Of a DNA stretch of 64,000 nt, positions 35,589-44,306 are shown one piece after another. The position numbers and the translations under genes are program-made. Within the stretch, counting starts at the first letter, position 1, and each line of letters opens with the position of its first letter. Below the pieces are notes generated by a model. That model did no database searches. It saw only the letters and a list, made by a program, of their open reading frames with translations, and was not told the origin of the DNA. Source of the DNA: UBA5603 sp964501315 (lineage in GTDB: Bacteria; Bacillota_I; Bacilli_A; Izemoplasmatales; Hujiaoplasmataceae); the NCBI GenBank assembly GCA_964501315.1, contig CAZCSO010000007.1:17762-81761 (forward strand), read 5' to 3'.

Positions 35589-36197
35589 TTATTTATTAGC
35601 CAAATAACGTTGGTTAACAACATCCCAATCGATGATGTTAAAGAATGCTTTAATGTATTCAGGACGACGATTTTGGTACTTCAAATAATAAGCATGTTCC
35701 CACACGTCAAGGCCTAATATCGGCATTCCGACTGTGAAGACAGGATCTTGGTTTGGAGTAGATACAACTTCAAGTCTTCCGTGTTTGTTCACTACCAACC
35801 AAGCCCATCCTGAACCAAATCGGGTTTTTGCGGCATTGGCAAATTGTTCCTTGAATGTTTCGAACGATCCAAAAGCTTCTTCAATCGCTTTCAACAACTC
35901 TCCGTTGGGTTTTCCATCAGGGTTGACTTTAAGTTGTGACCAGAACAACGAATGGTTATAATGGCCTCCACCATTGTTTTTGACTGCGGTTTGAATATCG
36001 GTTGGCAAGGATTCGATTTGATTGAGCAATTCTTCGATGGTCAAATCGAATAATTCGGGATGTTTTTCCAATGCAGCGTTTAGGTTATCAACGTAGGCTT
36101 GGTGGTGTTTGGTGTGATGAATGGTCATGGTCAATTCATCAATGTAAGGTTCTAATGCGTTATAAGAATAAGTGAGTGATGGTAATAAATGTTTCAT
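35589..36197 (-). CDS. sodA: Superoxide dismutase, Mn/Fe family
   Basis: Converts superoxide to oxygen and hydrogen peroxide in the cytoplasm. The 202-residue protein has the metal ligands in TMTIHHTKHHQAYV, NNGGGHYNHSLFW and GLDVWEHAYYLKYQNRR. The Gly-rich GGHYNHS and the STPNQDPVF segment, with Gln in the second position, favour manganese, although cambialistic use cannot be excluded. The ATG follows TAGGAGGAAA on the minus strand. It is monocistronic, between its own promoter and the shared terminator. Its presence implies at least occasional oxygen exposure. Confidence 0.95.
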   Translation of the reverse strand: MKHLLPSLTYSYNALEPYIDELTMTIHHTKHHQAYVDNLNAALEKHPELFDLTIEELLNQIESLPTDIQTAVKNNGGGHYNHSLFWSQLKVNPDGKPNGELLKAIEEAFGSFETFKEQFANAAKTRFGSGWAWLVVNKHGRLEVVSTPNQDPVFTVGMPILGLDVWEHAYYLKYQNRRPEYIKAFFNIIDWDVVNQRYLANK

Positions 36198-36234
36198 CTA
36201 TATTTCCTCCTAAAAATGGTTTGTTTACAACCAT

Positions 36235-36263
36235 AATTTACCATGAATAAAGAGGAAAAGCAA
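36235..36263 (-). promoter_or_regulatory. Promoter of sodA
   Basis: On the minus strand TTGCTT (36263-36258), a 17-base spacer and TAAATT (36240-36235). Moderate match. Confidence 0.55.
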
Positions 36264-36306
36264 ACCAAGTGCTCTAAAAAGTTAGAATAGACTAACATTA
36301 TAATAA

Positions 36307-36345
36307 TAGAAAAAGAGTCCTTAAAAGAATTCATCTTTTAAGGAC
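36307..36345 (-). terminator. Terminator of rnhC, starting inside the gene
   Basis: On the minus strand GTCCTTAAAAGA (36345-36334) pairs with TCTTTTAAGGAC (36328-36317), followed by TCTTTTTC. The rnhC stop codon (36340-36338) lies in the first arm of the stem. Confidence 0.85.
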
Positions 36346-37261
36346 GTTTAATAATACGTTCCATGTTTTTAAAATTGGTTTTTGAAAGGCTTGTTAAACT
36401 CGATTCGCCCAATCGTTTTACGATAAGTTGACCGATTACATCAACGCCAGGTCCGGCTCCTAAAGGCAAACGAACCGATACTGATTCACTCAACTGATTG
36501 ATTTTTTCGAGAAACACGTAGCGTGCAATGATGCTGGCAGCGGCAACGCTTAGATGGGCGCTTTCAGCTTTTTCTAAAAAAGTGATGGACTGAAATATGG
36601 TTTGGTCTTTTAAATAGTCGAAATACAATGTTGGTGAACAAAATTGATCAATAATGACGTAGTCAGGGGTACGACCAATTTTCGCGATGCATTTCCTAAT
36701 GGCGTGGTTGTGTAAATAGGCTTTTATTTTATTCATATTGAAACCTTGAGAAATCAAGTTGTTGTATTTATTGTTATCGGTAGTCAGTACGATGTGAGCT
36801 ATTTTTTCTTGAAGGATGGGTCCTAGCTTGATGATTGTTTCATCAGAAAGTTTCTTGGAGTCACGAACACCTAGGGCTTCCAATTCTTTGATTTGTGAGG
36901 CTTCAACATAAGCCGAGCATACAACGACTGGACCAAAAAAATCGCCTGTACCCACTTCATCGGAACCGATCGCAGAAGAACGATAATTCGACCATTGTTG
37001 AGGAGTAGATTGAGAAGATGTGGTTTCATCATTGCTGTTTTGAATAGGTTCAAATTGGAGTAAATCTGAAAAGAACAGATAGTCTTCATAGGCTAATGGA
37101 CCTTGAAGCATGACTTTTAAAGAAGCATAAATTGTCGTCGTTACATCACTGGTTTTAAAGATCATGAGAATTCGTGAATCATCCGGAATAATGGGATCTA
37201 CCTCATAATAATTCTGAATGAGTTGAATATCGGTCTTTTTTATGGTAAAAACGTAGTTCAT
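36338..37261 (-). CDS. rnhC: Ribonuclease HIII
   Basis: RNase HIII removes RNA from RNA-DNA hybrids. The 307-residue protein has a TBP-like N-terminal substrate-binding domain (residues about 1-85) and a catalytic domain. The catalytic domain begins with the acidic GSDEVGTGDFFGPVVV and continues through ALGVRDSKKLSDE, DYVIIDQF and KAESAHLSVAAASIIAR. The last contains the Glu/Ser region of this subgroup. It is transcribed divergently from mutS2, as in many Firmicutes. Length is normal. Confidence 0.94.
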   Translation of the reverse strand: MNYVFTIKKTDIQLIQNYYEVDPIIPDDSRILMIFKTSDVTTTIYASLKVMLQGPLAYEDYLFFSDLLQFEPIQNSNDETTSSQSTPQQWSNYRSSAIGSDEVGTGDFFGPVVVCSAYVEASQIKELEALGVRDSKKLSDETIIKLGPILQEKIAHIVLTTDNNKYNNLISQGFNMNKIKAYLHNHAIRKCIAKIGRTPDYVIIDQFCSPTLYFDYLKDQTIFQSITFLEKAESAHLSVAAASIIARYVFLEKINQLSESVSVRLPLGAGPGVDVIGQLIVKRLGESSLTSLSKTNFKNMERIIKRP

Positions 37262-37273
37262 GGCAACACATCC

Positions 37274-37301
37274 TTGGTTTTATTTTATCACAATCTATGA
37301 T
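37274..37301 (+). promoter_or_regulatory. Promoter of mutS2
   Basis: TTGGTT (37274-37279), a 16-base spacer and TATGAT (37296-37301), 28 bases before the start. Confidence 0.65.
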
Positions 37302-37328
37302 AAAATAGAAGAAAGCAAGGTGAAAAAC

Positions 37329-39644
37329 ATGGCATTTACTGAATCCGCATTAGAATTTTCGAAGATTCTTGAACAACTCAAATCGTACGCTCAAACCGAT
37401 GAGGGAAAACGAATTGTTTTAGAAATTCACCCGACATCGAACTCGCTTCAGATTGAAAGTGAATTAGCTGAAGTCAATGAAGCAAAACAAATGATCGAAC
37501 AATACGACACGACTCCTATGAGTGGTGTTTTAAACGTGAAAGAAGCGATAAAACGCGCATCGTTGGGATCGACACTCTCCATTGAAGAACTTCTTAGAAT
37601 TGTGTCTTTGGTTGAAGCGGTCCAAGCGAACCAACGATACATTCGTAAAATCCGTCAATTAGAAATCGCTACAAAATCATTAGGACATTATTATGACGAA
37701 TTAGTTAATGTCTCGATTGTAAAGACTGCCATTGATGCGTGTATCGATGTGAAAGGACTTATTTATGATGAAGCATCCGAGGAGCTATCCTCGGTTCGAA
37801 AAAAAATAGTCATTAACCAAAAACGTGTCAGCGACAAAATGGACTCGCTTCTGAAAAGCGAAAGTTCAAAATTGACCGATTCCATCATTACCATTCGAAA
37901 CAATCGTTTGGTTCTTCCTGTTAAAGCTGAATATAAAAATAGTTTTAAAGGGATTATCCATGATCAATCGAGTTCACGAGAAACGGTATTTATCGAACCA
38001 GCCAGTTGTTTTGAACTTAACAATATCATCCAAGAGCTTTTTGTCCTTGAACAAGATGCAATTGAAAAAATATTGGCCAAATTGACGTTACTCGTAGGAG
38101 AACATGCATCGGATTTGTCTTCTAATTTTGCCATATTAACGAATCTCGATATCATTTTCGCTAAGGCTCGTTATGCTATTCAGTTGCGGGCTTCTCAACC
38201 GGAGATAACAAAAAGCACTATTGACTTAAAGCTTGCACGTCATCCGTTGATTGGTTCTGATGTAGTCGTTCCGAATACCATCCACTTTGGTCACTACCAT
38301 TCCATCATTATCACCGGTCCGAACACCGGGGGGAAAACAGTTGCATTAAAATTACTTGGTTTGTTATCGTTAATGGTGCAATCAGGGATGCTTATTCCCG
38401 TGGAAGAAGGATCAAAGACACTAATTTTTGATCACATTTTCGCCGATATAGGTGATGAACAATCGATTGAACAATCGCTCTCAACATTTTCAGGTCACAT
38501 TTCAAAAATCATTTCGATTTTGTCCAATGTAAATCAACGTTCGTTGGTTCTATTAGATGAACTCGGATCAGGTACCGATCCTAAAGAAGGAGCTTCATTA
38601 GCCATTTCAATATTGGATTATCTGCGTGAGAAACAAGCCTACACCATGGTAACAACACATTATCCGGAACTGAAGTTGTATGCGTATAATCTCGACGATA
38701 CAACCAACGCTTCCGTTGAATTTGATATTGAAACACTTCGACCTACTTACAAACTTCAAATAGGAACACCGGGGACTTCAAACGCTTTTGAGATTGCACA
38801 TCGTTTGGGTCTTCAAGAAGCCATCATTGAACGAGCCAAACACGTTTCGTTGTCGTTTGATACCGAGACAACCTTGTTGATGAAAAAAATGGAGCTACAG
38901 TCCATCGAACTCAATCAAGAAATCGAAGAATACCGATTGAAGAAACATAAACTTGAAGCTCACCAATCGGAAGTCAATGCTATTATCGAATCGACCAAAG
39001 CTGCGCATAATAGAACCATGCTTGAATTGAAGGCCTACAAAGAAGATATGATTGAAAAGGCCAAAAATGAGGCGTTTTCCATTATTCAGGAATTGGACTT
39101 GATGCGTAAAAATCAACAATTCAAAGATCATGAACTAGCCAAGATTAAGCATGATGTCAAGAATCTTGGAACGGAGCCTGAAGTTCTTAAAAAATTGAAC
39201 CAAACGAAAATACAACTGGGTGACGTTGTTACGGTCATTCCTTACCAAAAACAAGGAATTGTGATGAAAAAAGTCGGCTCAAATAAGTTCGAAATTCAAA
39301 TGGGTGCCTTGACATCTATTTTTACAGAAGATCAGTTAGAGTATTCTTCAACCACGACGAAGCAGCAAAAATCAAAAGTCTCAGTATCACGTTCTTCTTC
39401 CCCGAAAGTCGAATTGGATTTGCGTGGGTTGCGCTTTGAAGAAGCGATGTTGGCGCTCGAAAAGCACATTGACGATTGCTTGATATCCAATCTTGAGTTC
39501 ACTTACATTATCCATGGGTATGGAACGGGTGCACTCAGAAAAGGCGTTCAGGATATGATACGGAAGAACAAGCAGATTGTTTCGTCTCGTCCGGGTGGAC
39601 AAAATGAAGGCGGTTCCGGCGTCACTGTTCTTTATTTTAAGTGA
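37329..39644 (+). CDS. mutS2: Endonuclease MutS2
   Basis: The 771-residue protein has the MutS2 architecture: a core domain without the MutS mismatch-recognition domain, and an ABC-type ATPase. The ATPase shows Walker A ITGPNTGGKTVALK, the ST...FSGHISKI signature region and Walker B LVLLDELGSGTDPKEG. A long coiled coil (residues about 510-640), a KOW-like segment and a C-terminal Smr nuclease domain (VELDLRGLRFEEAM, IIHGYGTGALRKGV) follow. MutS2 suppresses recombination and, in Bacillus, rescues collided ribosomes. ATG 37329 follows AAGGTGA; the longer frame from 37260 overlaps rnhC and the promoter. Confidence 0.95.
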   Translation: MAFTESALEFSKILEQLKSYAQTDEGKRIVLEIHPTSNSLQIESELAEVNEAKQMIEQYDTTPMSGVLNVKEAIKRASLGSTLSIEELLRIVSLVEAVQANQRYIRKIRQLEIATKSLGHYYDELVNVSIVKTAIDACIDVKGLIYDEASEELSSVRKKIVINQKRVSDKMDSLLKSESSKLTDSIITIRNNRLVLPVKAEYKNSFKGIIHDQSSSRETVFIEPASCFELNNIIQELFVLEQDAIEKILAKLTLLVGEHASDLSSNFAILTNLDIIFAKARYAIQLRASQPEITKSTIDLKLARHPLIGSDVVVPNTIHFGHYHSIIITGPNTGGKTVALKLLGLLSLMVQSGMLIPVEEGSKTLIFDHIFADIGDEQSIEQSLSTFSGHISKIISILSNVNQRSLVLLDELGSGTDPKEGASLAISILDYLREKQAYTMVTTHYPELKLYAYNLDDTTNASVEFDIETLRPTYKLQIGTPGTSNAFEIAHRLGLQEAIIERAKHVSLSFDTETTLLMKKMELQSIELNQEIEEYRLKKHKLEAHQSEVNAIIESTKAAHNRTMLELKAYKEDMIEKAKNEAFSIIQELDLMRKNQQFKDHELAKIKHDVKNLGTEPEVLKKLNQTKIQLGDVVTVIPYQKQGIVMKKVGSNKFEIQMGALTSIFTEDQLEYSSTTTKQQKSKVSVSRSSSPKVELDLRGLRFEEAMLALEKHIDDCLISNLEFTYIIHGYGTGALRKGVQDMIRKNKQIVSSRPGGQNEGGSGVTVLYFK

Positions 39645-39651
39645 GTGGATT

Positions 39652-39981
39652 ATGTACGAGTATAGCGATGAGTTCAAAGTTTCGTTTCAATCACTCCTCC
39701 AAAACGGATACGTTCTGTTAGAATTCTATGCTCCCTGGTGCGGAACATGTCGAAGTGTTTCAAGAATGCTTGGTGTCGTTGATAAGAAGAACCTCTTCCC
39801 CATTGTCAAGATTGATGGTGATCGCTATCGTTCGATGATGGATTTGTATACAGTTGAAGGCGTACCCATGCTCCTATTACTTCATGATTCAAAGGTGTGC
39901 CTCACCAAAGGTGGATCCACTAACTTTCTTGAATTTATGTCGTGGCTTCGTCAATGCAAAGATTTTAAAGAATTGTCGTAA
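39652..39981 (+). CDS. Thioredoxin-like protein
   Basis: A 109-residue thioredoxin-fold protein with the redox motif FYAPWCGTCRSV (Thr in place of the usual Pro) and the cis-proline loop EGVPMLLLL. It starts 7 bases after mutS2 with a weak GTGGA site, matching the mutS2-trxA order of Bacillus. The CGTC motif should make it a somewhat different redox catalyst from standard CGPC thioredoxin. Three further cysteines (YMLSK-VC and RQC regions) are unusual. Its stop codon lies in the loop of the terminator. Confidence 0.85.
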   Translation: MYEYSDEFKVSFQSLLQNGYVLLEFYAPWCGTCRSVSRMLGVVDKKNLFPIVKIDGDRYRSMMDLYTVEGVPMLLLLHDSKVCLTKGGSTNFLEFMSWLRQCKDFKELS

Positions 39982-39995
39982 GACAGTTCTTTTTT
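39968..39995 (+). terminator. Terminator of the mutS2-trx operon
   Basis: AAGAATTGTC (39968-39977) pairs with GACAGTTCTT (39982-39991, one T-G pair), then TTTT. The loop GTAA contains the stop codon. Confidence 0.85.
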
Positions 39996-40009
39996 GAAGA
40001 AGTAAAACT

Positions 40010-40037
40010 TTTACAGTAAAGAATTATATGATATAAT
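40010..40037 (+). promoter_or_regulatory. Promoter of truB-ribF
   Basis: TTTACA (40010-40015), a 16-base spacer and TATAAT (40032-40037), 24 bases before the start. Confidence 0.75.
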
Positions 40038-40061
40038 GCTTCTTGTATTTGAGGTGAAAAC

Positions 40062-40937
40062 ATGGATGGCATTCTTTTGATCGATAAACCTCAGGGATGG
40101 ACAAGCCATGACGTCGTCGCTAAGGTACGAAATCTCCTAAAAGTTAAAAAAATCGGACATACCGGTACTTTGGATCCTATGGCAACGGGTCTTTTGGTTT
40201 TGTGTGTCGGTCGAGCGACAAAGTTTGTCAAATACTTAACAGAACACGACAAAGTCTACTCAGCTGAAATCGGATTGGGCATCCAAACGGATTCAGACGA
40301 TATTACGGGTCGGGTTATCAACAAACAGTCGGTTGAGCCAATTGATTCCTTAAAAATCGTTTCCGTACTAAACACATTTATTGGAAAATCCATGCAAGTT
40401 CCTCCGGTAGCTTCTGCAATTAAGGTTGATGGGAAACGAGCGTATCAATTTATCCACAAAAATCAAGAATTACCAGAAATGACGGCTAGACCCATTGAAC
40501 TCTATCGGCTTGATTTAATCGAAGATCCCTATTTCATCGATGAAACACTACGATTAAAAGTTGAAGTGGCTTGTTCTAAGGGAACGTATATTCGGTCATT
40601 AGCGCGAGATATCGGTGATAAAATGGATATCCCTGCGACGTTAACGGCGCTTAGACGTACTCGAGTTGGTGATTTTGCAATCAGCGAGGCAGTAACGATT
40701 GACGATATTATCGAAGGCCATTTCAGTCTGATAGATCCCGTTTTTCATCTTGGATTTGAGGTTATTAGTATCGAAGATGAATGGGTAAAACCAATCATCA
40801 ATGGAGCGAAGTTACCCGTTACTCTTTTTAAATCGCACAATGAAACGATTGTCTGTAACAAACAAAACGAGCCGCTAGCTATCTATCGGTTTGATTCTGA
40901 AAAAAATATGATGAGATTGTCGGTGTTATTAACATGA
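40062..40937 (+). CDS. truB: tRNA pseudouridine-55 synthase TruB
   Basis: TruB makes pseudouridine at position 55 in the T-loop of tRNAs. The 291-residue protein has GILLIDKPQGWTSHDVV, the catalytic GHTGTLDPMATG motif with D38, VPPVASAIKVDGKRAY and CSKGTYIRSLARDIG. A small C-terminal PUA-like domain is present. ATG 40062 follows GAGGTGA. It overlaps ribF by four bases, the standard truB-ribF pair. Confidence 0.96.
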   Translation: MDGILLIDKPQGWTSHDVVAKVRNLLKVKKIGHTGTLDPMATGLLVLCVGRATKFVKYLTEHDKVYSAEIGLGIQTDSDDITGRVINKQSVEPIDSLKIVSVLNTFIGKSMQVPPVASAIKVDGKRAYQFIHKNQELPEMTARPIELYRLDLIEDPYFIDETLRLKVEVACSKGTYIRSLARDIGDKMDIPATLTALRRTRVGDFAISEAVTIDDIIEGHFSLIDPVFHLGFEVISIEDEWVKPIINGAKLPVTLFKSHNETIVCNKQNEPLAIYRFDSEKNMMRLSVLLT

Positions 40938-41848
40938 AGATTCAGTATTTGAACGCAACCGATCAAATTAACGATAATGACTATGTTCTGGCATTAGGTT
41001 TTTTTGATGGCATGCATATTGCTCATAAAGTATTACTTTCAAAAGCAATAGAAATTGGAAAAATCAAAAAAAAGAAAGTAGGGCTGATGACATTTTCGAC
41101 CCACGTTTTGTCATACTTGAAGAAAGAGCCATTTTCACATCTTACCAGCCTTAGTGAAAAAGCGACCATAGCCAGTTCCATGGGATTTGATGTCGTGTTT
41201 GTTTTTAACGTATCTTCGGACTTGGTTTCCATGCATCCGGAACAGTTCATTGAACGCTTTTTAACGCGCTGTGATACGGTCGTTGTCGGGTTTGACTTTA
41301 CGTTTGGTCACCGAGGAAGCGGGACGGTTGATACCTTAAAAAACCATTCTGAATTTAACACCGTTGTAATCGATGAAATTCTTTACCATCAAGAGAAGGT
41401 CGGATCAACACGAATCAAAGAAGCATTGAGTTTAGGTCAAATCGAGCTTGCCAATGATTTGTTAGGTTATCCTTATACCATTTCTGGTATAGTGATAAAA
41501 GGAAAAGGGCGAGGAAAATACTTAGGTTTTCCCACCGCAAATATTGATTACGATGGCAATTTTTTACCCAAGTGTGGGGTCTACATTACCGAAGTCATCT
41601 TAGATGGCGTCCGGTATGAATCTATGACCAATGTAGGCATTAACCCGACGTTCGCTAATGAAGGTGTAACGCTTGAAGTCTATCTACTTAAGTGGAATGA
41701 ATCGCTTTACGGCAAGAAATTGATTATTCAGTTTGAACAGTATATGCGAGAGGAAATCAAGTATCCCTCTACCGCCGAACTGATTCATCAAATGCATCTT
41801 GATGAAAAAAATACCATTGCCTATTTTCGAAAGAAGAGGGAGTCATAA
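40934..41848 (+). CDS. ribF: Bifunctional riboflavin kinase/FAD synthetase
   Basis: RibF phosphorylates riboflavin to FMN and adenylates it to FAD. The 304-residue protein has an N-terminal nucleotidyltransferase domain (LALGFFDGMHIAHKVLL, VVVGFDFTFGHRGSGTV, STRIKEALSLG) and a C-terminal kinase domain (GKGRGKYLGFPTANI, GVYITEVILDGVRYESMTNVG). Coupled to truB by an ATGA overlap, and to the following membrane protein by a TAATG overlap. Confidence 0.95.
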   Translation: MKIQYLNATDQINDNDYVLALGFFDGMHIAHKVLLSKAIEIGKIKKKKVGLMTFSTHVLSYLKKEPFSHLTSLSEKATIASSMGFDVVFVFNVSSDLVSMHPEQFIERFLTRCDTVVVGFDFTFGHRGSGTVDTLKNHSEFNTVVIDEILYHQEKVGSTRIKEALSLGQIELANDLLGYPYTISGIVIKGKGRGKYLGFPTANIDYDGNFLPKCGVYITEVILDGVRYESMTNVGINPTFANEGVTLEVYLLKWNESLYGKKLIIQFEQYMREEIKYPSTAELIHQMHLDEKNTIAYFRKKRES

Positions 41849-42762
41849 TGAAAAAAATAAGTAAACCATTTTGGATTACCATCGGCATCGGCGCATTATT
41901 TTTTGTGATTTTGATTTTACTTTCGAGTGTTTTAGATTTGGGTGAACGACTTCATCAAGTATCACCGTACGTCGAGTATGCCTTTTATGGTTTTGCGATA
42001 ATATTGTTCATCATTTTGATTGTGCGACCGGTATTCATCGTTGTCTTTTCACCGACTTTTTCCATTGATTCTTTATTTGATGAAGAAACCAATGCCAAAA
42101 AAAATTATCATATGTACAAAAAAGTCGCTTCGAACTTATTGTTAGATTCGTTCTTATCGTCGGAAGAAAAAGAAGCAATTCAATCATCGCTGAATGACGC
42201 CATGATGTTGAAAGCGACACTGAGCAAAGTGTTCGATGATACCATAAAAAAAGAACTTAACAAAATCATCGTTAGTCACGCTGAAACGGTATTTTTATCC
42301 ACAGCAATCAGTCAAAATGGGCGCTTGGATTTAGCGGCCGTTCTCATCGTTAATATGAAATTAATCAAGGAACTGGTCTTGAAATGTGGATTTCGTCCAT
42401 CCTATCCTGCACTTGGGAAGTTATCATTAAATGTCATGAGTTCAGCGGTTATTGCGGAATCACTCGAGGGAATCGATATGAACGAATTATTTCCAGCAAA
42501 AGGCTTGCAGGCGTTGAACGAAGTTCCCTTTTTAAAGGTTCTAACCGGTTCTGTGGCACAAGGTATCGGTAATGCATTGTTATCGCTTCGTGTTGGCATT
42601 ATCTGTCGAAATTATCTTTTCAACAGTTTGAAGGGTCTATCTAAGACCGAGTTAAGAAAACGTGCTTTTGGCGAAGCAATGACTCTCTTGCCCAATGTTT
42701 TGGTCGAATCGGTTAAAAAAATGCCAAATCGACTCAAATCAGTTTTCGAGAAGGTCTTTTAG
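41848..42762 (+). CDS. DUF697/YcjF-like membrane protein
   Basis: A 304-residue protein with two N-terminal membrane helices (residues about 10-28 and 45-68) and a cytoplasmic helical body. The last 150 residues carry the alternating hydrophobic pattern of DUF697 (AETVFLSTAISQNGRLDLA, VNMKLIKELVLKCGFRPS, GSVAQGIGNALLSLRVG). DUF697 domains often accompany GTPases, but none is adjacent. The function is unknown. It begins on the last base of the ribF stop, so it is co-translated. Family assignment is from remembered pattern and is moderate. Confidence 0.7.
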   Translation: MKKISKPFWITIGIGALFFVILILLSSVLDLGERLHQVSPYVEYAFYGFAIILFIILIVRPVFIVVFSPTFSIDSLFDEETNAKKNYHMYKKVASNLLLDSFLSSEEKEAIQSSLNDAMMLKATLSKVFDDTIKKELNKIIVSHAETVFLSTAISQNGRLDLAAVLIVNMKLIKELVLKCGFRPSYPALGKLSLNVMSSAVIAESLEGIDMNELFPAKGLQALNEVPFLKVLTGSVAQGIGNALLSLRVGIICRNYLFNSLKGLSKTELRKRAFGEAMTLLPNVLVESVKKMPNRLKSVFEKVF

Positions 42763-42774
42763 AGTTCAAAAAGA

Positions 42775-42803
42775 TTGATTTCATCTCGATGTTTTGTTAT
42801 AAT
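42775..42803 (+). promoter_or_regulatory. Promoter of tig
   Basis: TTGATT (42775-42780), a 17-base spacer and TATAAT (42798-42803). Near consensus, as expected for an abundant protein. Confidence 0.8.
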
Positions 42804-42835
42804 GATTAAGCGAGAAAATTCTATGGAGGATACAA

Positions 42836-44131
42836 ATGATTATCGACAAATTATCAGGTTCAAAAGTACGGTTTGAAGTGACCGTCACAAAAGAACTTTT
42901 TGAACACGCTCTTGACCACGCTTTTGCAGAAGTCAATCAAAAAGTAGAAATTAAAGGATTCCGTAAAGGACACGCTCCCCGTAACGTTTATGAAGCAAAA
43001 TATGGCGTTGAATCGTTATACGAAGAAGCTGTCAATCATGCTATGCAAGATACGTATTACGAAGTCGTAACCGTAAACAACATCGCTGTTGTTGCCCAAC
43101 CAAAAATCAACTTTGATTTTACCAAAGTTAAACGTGGAGAAGATTTCACGTATGAAGTCATCGTCGCTGTTAAGCCGGAGATTCAATTGGGTCAATATCG
43201 CAATTTAGAAGTTATACGTCCTTCGAATGAAGCTACCGATGCAGAAATCGATGCACAAATCAATTCTGAATTGACAAAAAACGCCGAAATGGTATTAAAA
43301 GAAGAAGGCGCATTAGAATTAAATGACACCGCTGTATTTGATTTTTCAGGTTCTGTAGACGGTGAAAAGTTTGAAGGCGGAACCGCTGAAAACTACGAAC
43401 TCGTTATGGGTTCAGGACAATTTATTCCTGGATTTGAAGATCAAATGATTGGAATGACTCCTGAGTCCGAAAAAGATGTCAAAGTGACCTTCCCAGAAGA
43501 TTACCACGAAGCATCCTTGGCTGGAAAAGAAGCCATCTTCGCTGTGAAATTACATGAGATCAAACAACGTGTTGTACCCACACTGAACGATGATTTTGTT
43601 ATCTCACTTGATTTAGAAGGCATTCAAACGGTTGAAGCTTATCGTAATCATGTTAAAGAAACTTTAGAGAAGGGCAAAGCTGATCGAAACAAAAACGAAG
43701 TGACCAATCAATCGATTGAAATGGCTGTAGCCAATGCAACGTTTGATGTTCCGGAAGAAATGATCTTAGAAGAAGCTGCTCGTTTAAAAGACACAACTGA
43801 AAAACAAATCAAACAATACGGATTAGAATTTGACATGTATCTTCAATACATGGGAAAAACCAAGGAAGAATACGATCAAGAAGTGAAAGAACAAGCGACA
43901 AGAACCGTCCGTTCACAACTCGTTATTGAAGCGGTTGGCAAAGCGGAAGCACTTGAAGCAACCAAAGAAGAAATTGAAGCTAAGTACTTAGAAATCGTTG
44001 ATCAGTATAAAGCTCAAAACGTAACGATGGAACAAGCCAAAGCTGCCATCCCAGAATCGGCTGTCATTGAAGAAGTTGTCTTCAAAAAAGCCATTGATCT
44101 TATTGTTGATTCCGTAACATTTATTGACTAA
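42836..44131 (+). CDS. tig: Trigger factor
   Basis: Trigger factor is the ribosome-bound chaperone that meets nascent chains. The 431-residue protein has the N-terminal ribosome-docking loop IKGFRKGHAPRNVYEAKYG, a central FKBP-type peptidyl-prolyl isomerase domain (NDTAVFDFSGSVDGEKFEGG...FIPGFEDQMIGM) and a long helical C-terminal chaperone domain. ATG 42836 follows ATGGAGGA. It has a strong promoter and terminator and is followed by lon, a common order in Firmicutes (tig-clpX-lon), here without clpX between. Confidence 0.96.
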   Translation: MIIDKLSGSKVRFEVTVTKELFEHALDHAFAEVNQKVEIKGFRKGHAPRNVYEAKYGVESLYEEAVNHAMQDTYYEVVTVNNIAVVAQPKINFDFTKVKRGEDFTYEVIVAVKPEIQLGQYRNLEVIRPSNEATDAEIDAQINSELTKNAEMVLKEEGALELNDTAVFDFSGSVDGEKFEGGTAENYELVMGSGQFIPGFEDQMIGMTPESEKDVKVTFPEDYHEASLAGKEAIFAVKLHEIKQRVVPTLNDDFVISLDLEGIQTVEAYRNHVKETLEKGKADRNKNEVTNQSIEMAVANATFDVPEEMILEEAARLKDTTEKQIKQYGLEFDMYLQYMGKTKEEYDQEVKEQATRTVRSQLVIEAVGKAEALEATKEEIEAKYLEIVDQYKAQNVTMEQAKAAIPESAVIEEVVFKKAIDLIVDSVTFID

Positions 44132-44141
44132 TTAAATTCTT

Positions 44142-44176
44142 AAGAATTCTTAGACGAGTGTCTGAGAATTCTTTTC
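44142..44176 (+). terminator. Terminator of tig
   Basis: AAGAATTCTTAGAC (44142-44155) pairs with GTCTGAGAATTCTT (44160-44173, one T-G pair) around a 4-base loop, then TTCTTT. Confidence 0.9.
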
Positions 44177-44234
44177 TTTACTTGAAGCAATTATTCCCCT
44201 ATATTGCGGACTTTGTGATACAATAGTAACTGAT

Positions 44235-44271
44235 AATGACCATCAAATCTTCACAGTAATTTGATATCATT
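44235..44271 (+). promoter_or_regulatory. Long dyad in the lon leader
   Basis: AATGACCATCAAAT (44235-44248) faces ATTTGATATCATT (44259-44271); 12 positions pair with one unpaired base. It lies just after a -10-like TACAAT (44219-44224) and 36 bases before lon. It may be an operator or an mRNA hairpin. It is not a CIRCE element. Confidence 0.45.
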
Positions 44272-44306
44272 GTCTCAAATGATAAACGAAAACAGAGGTG
44301 ACCATC

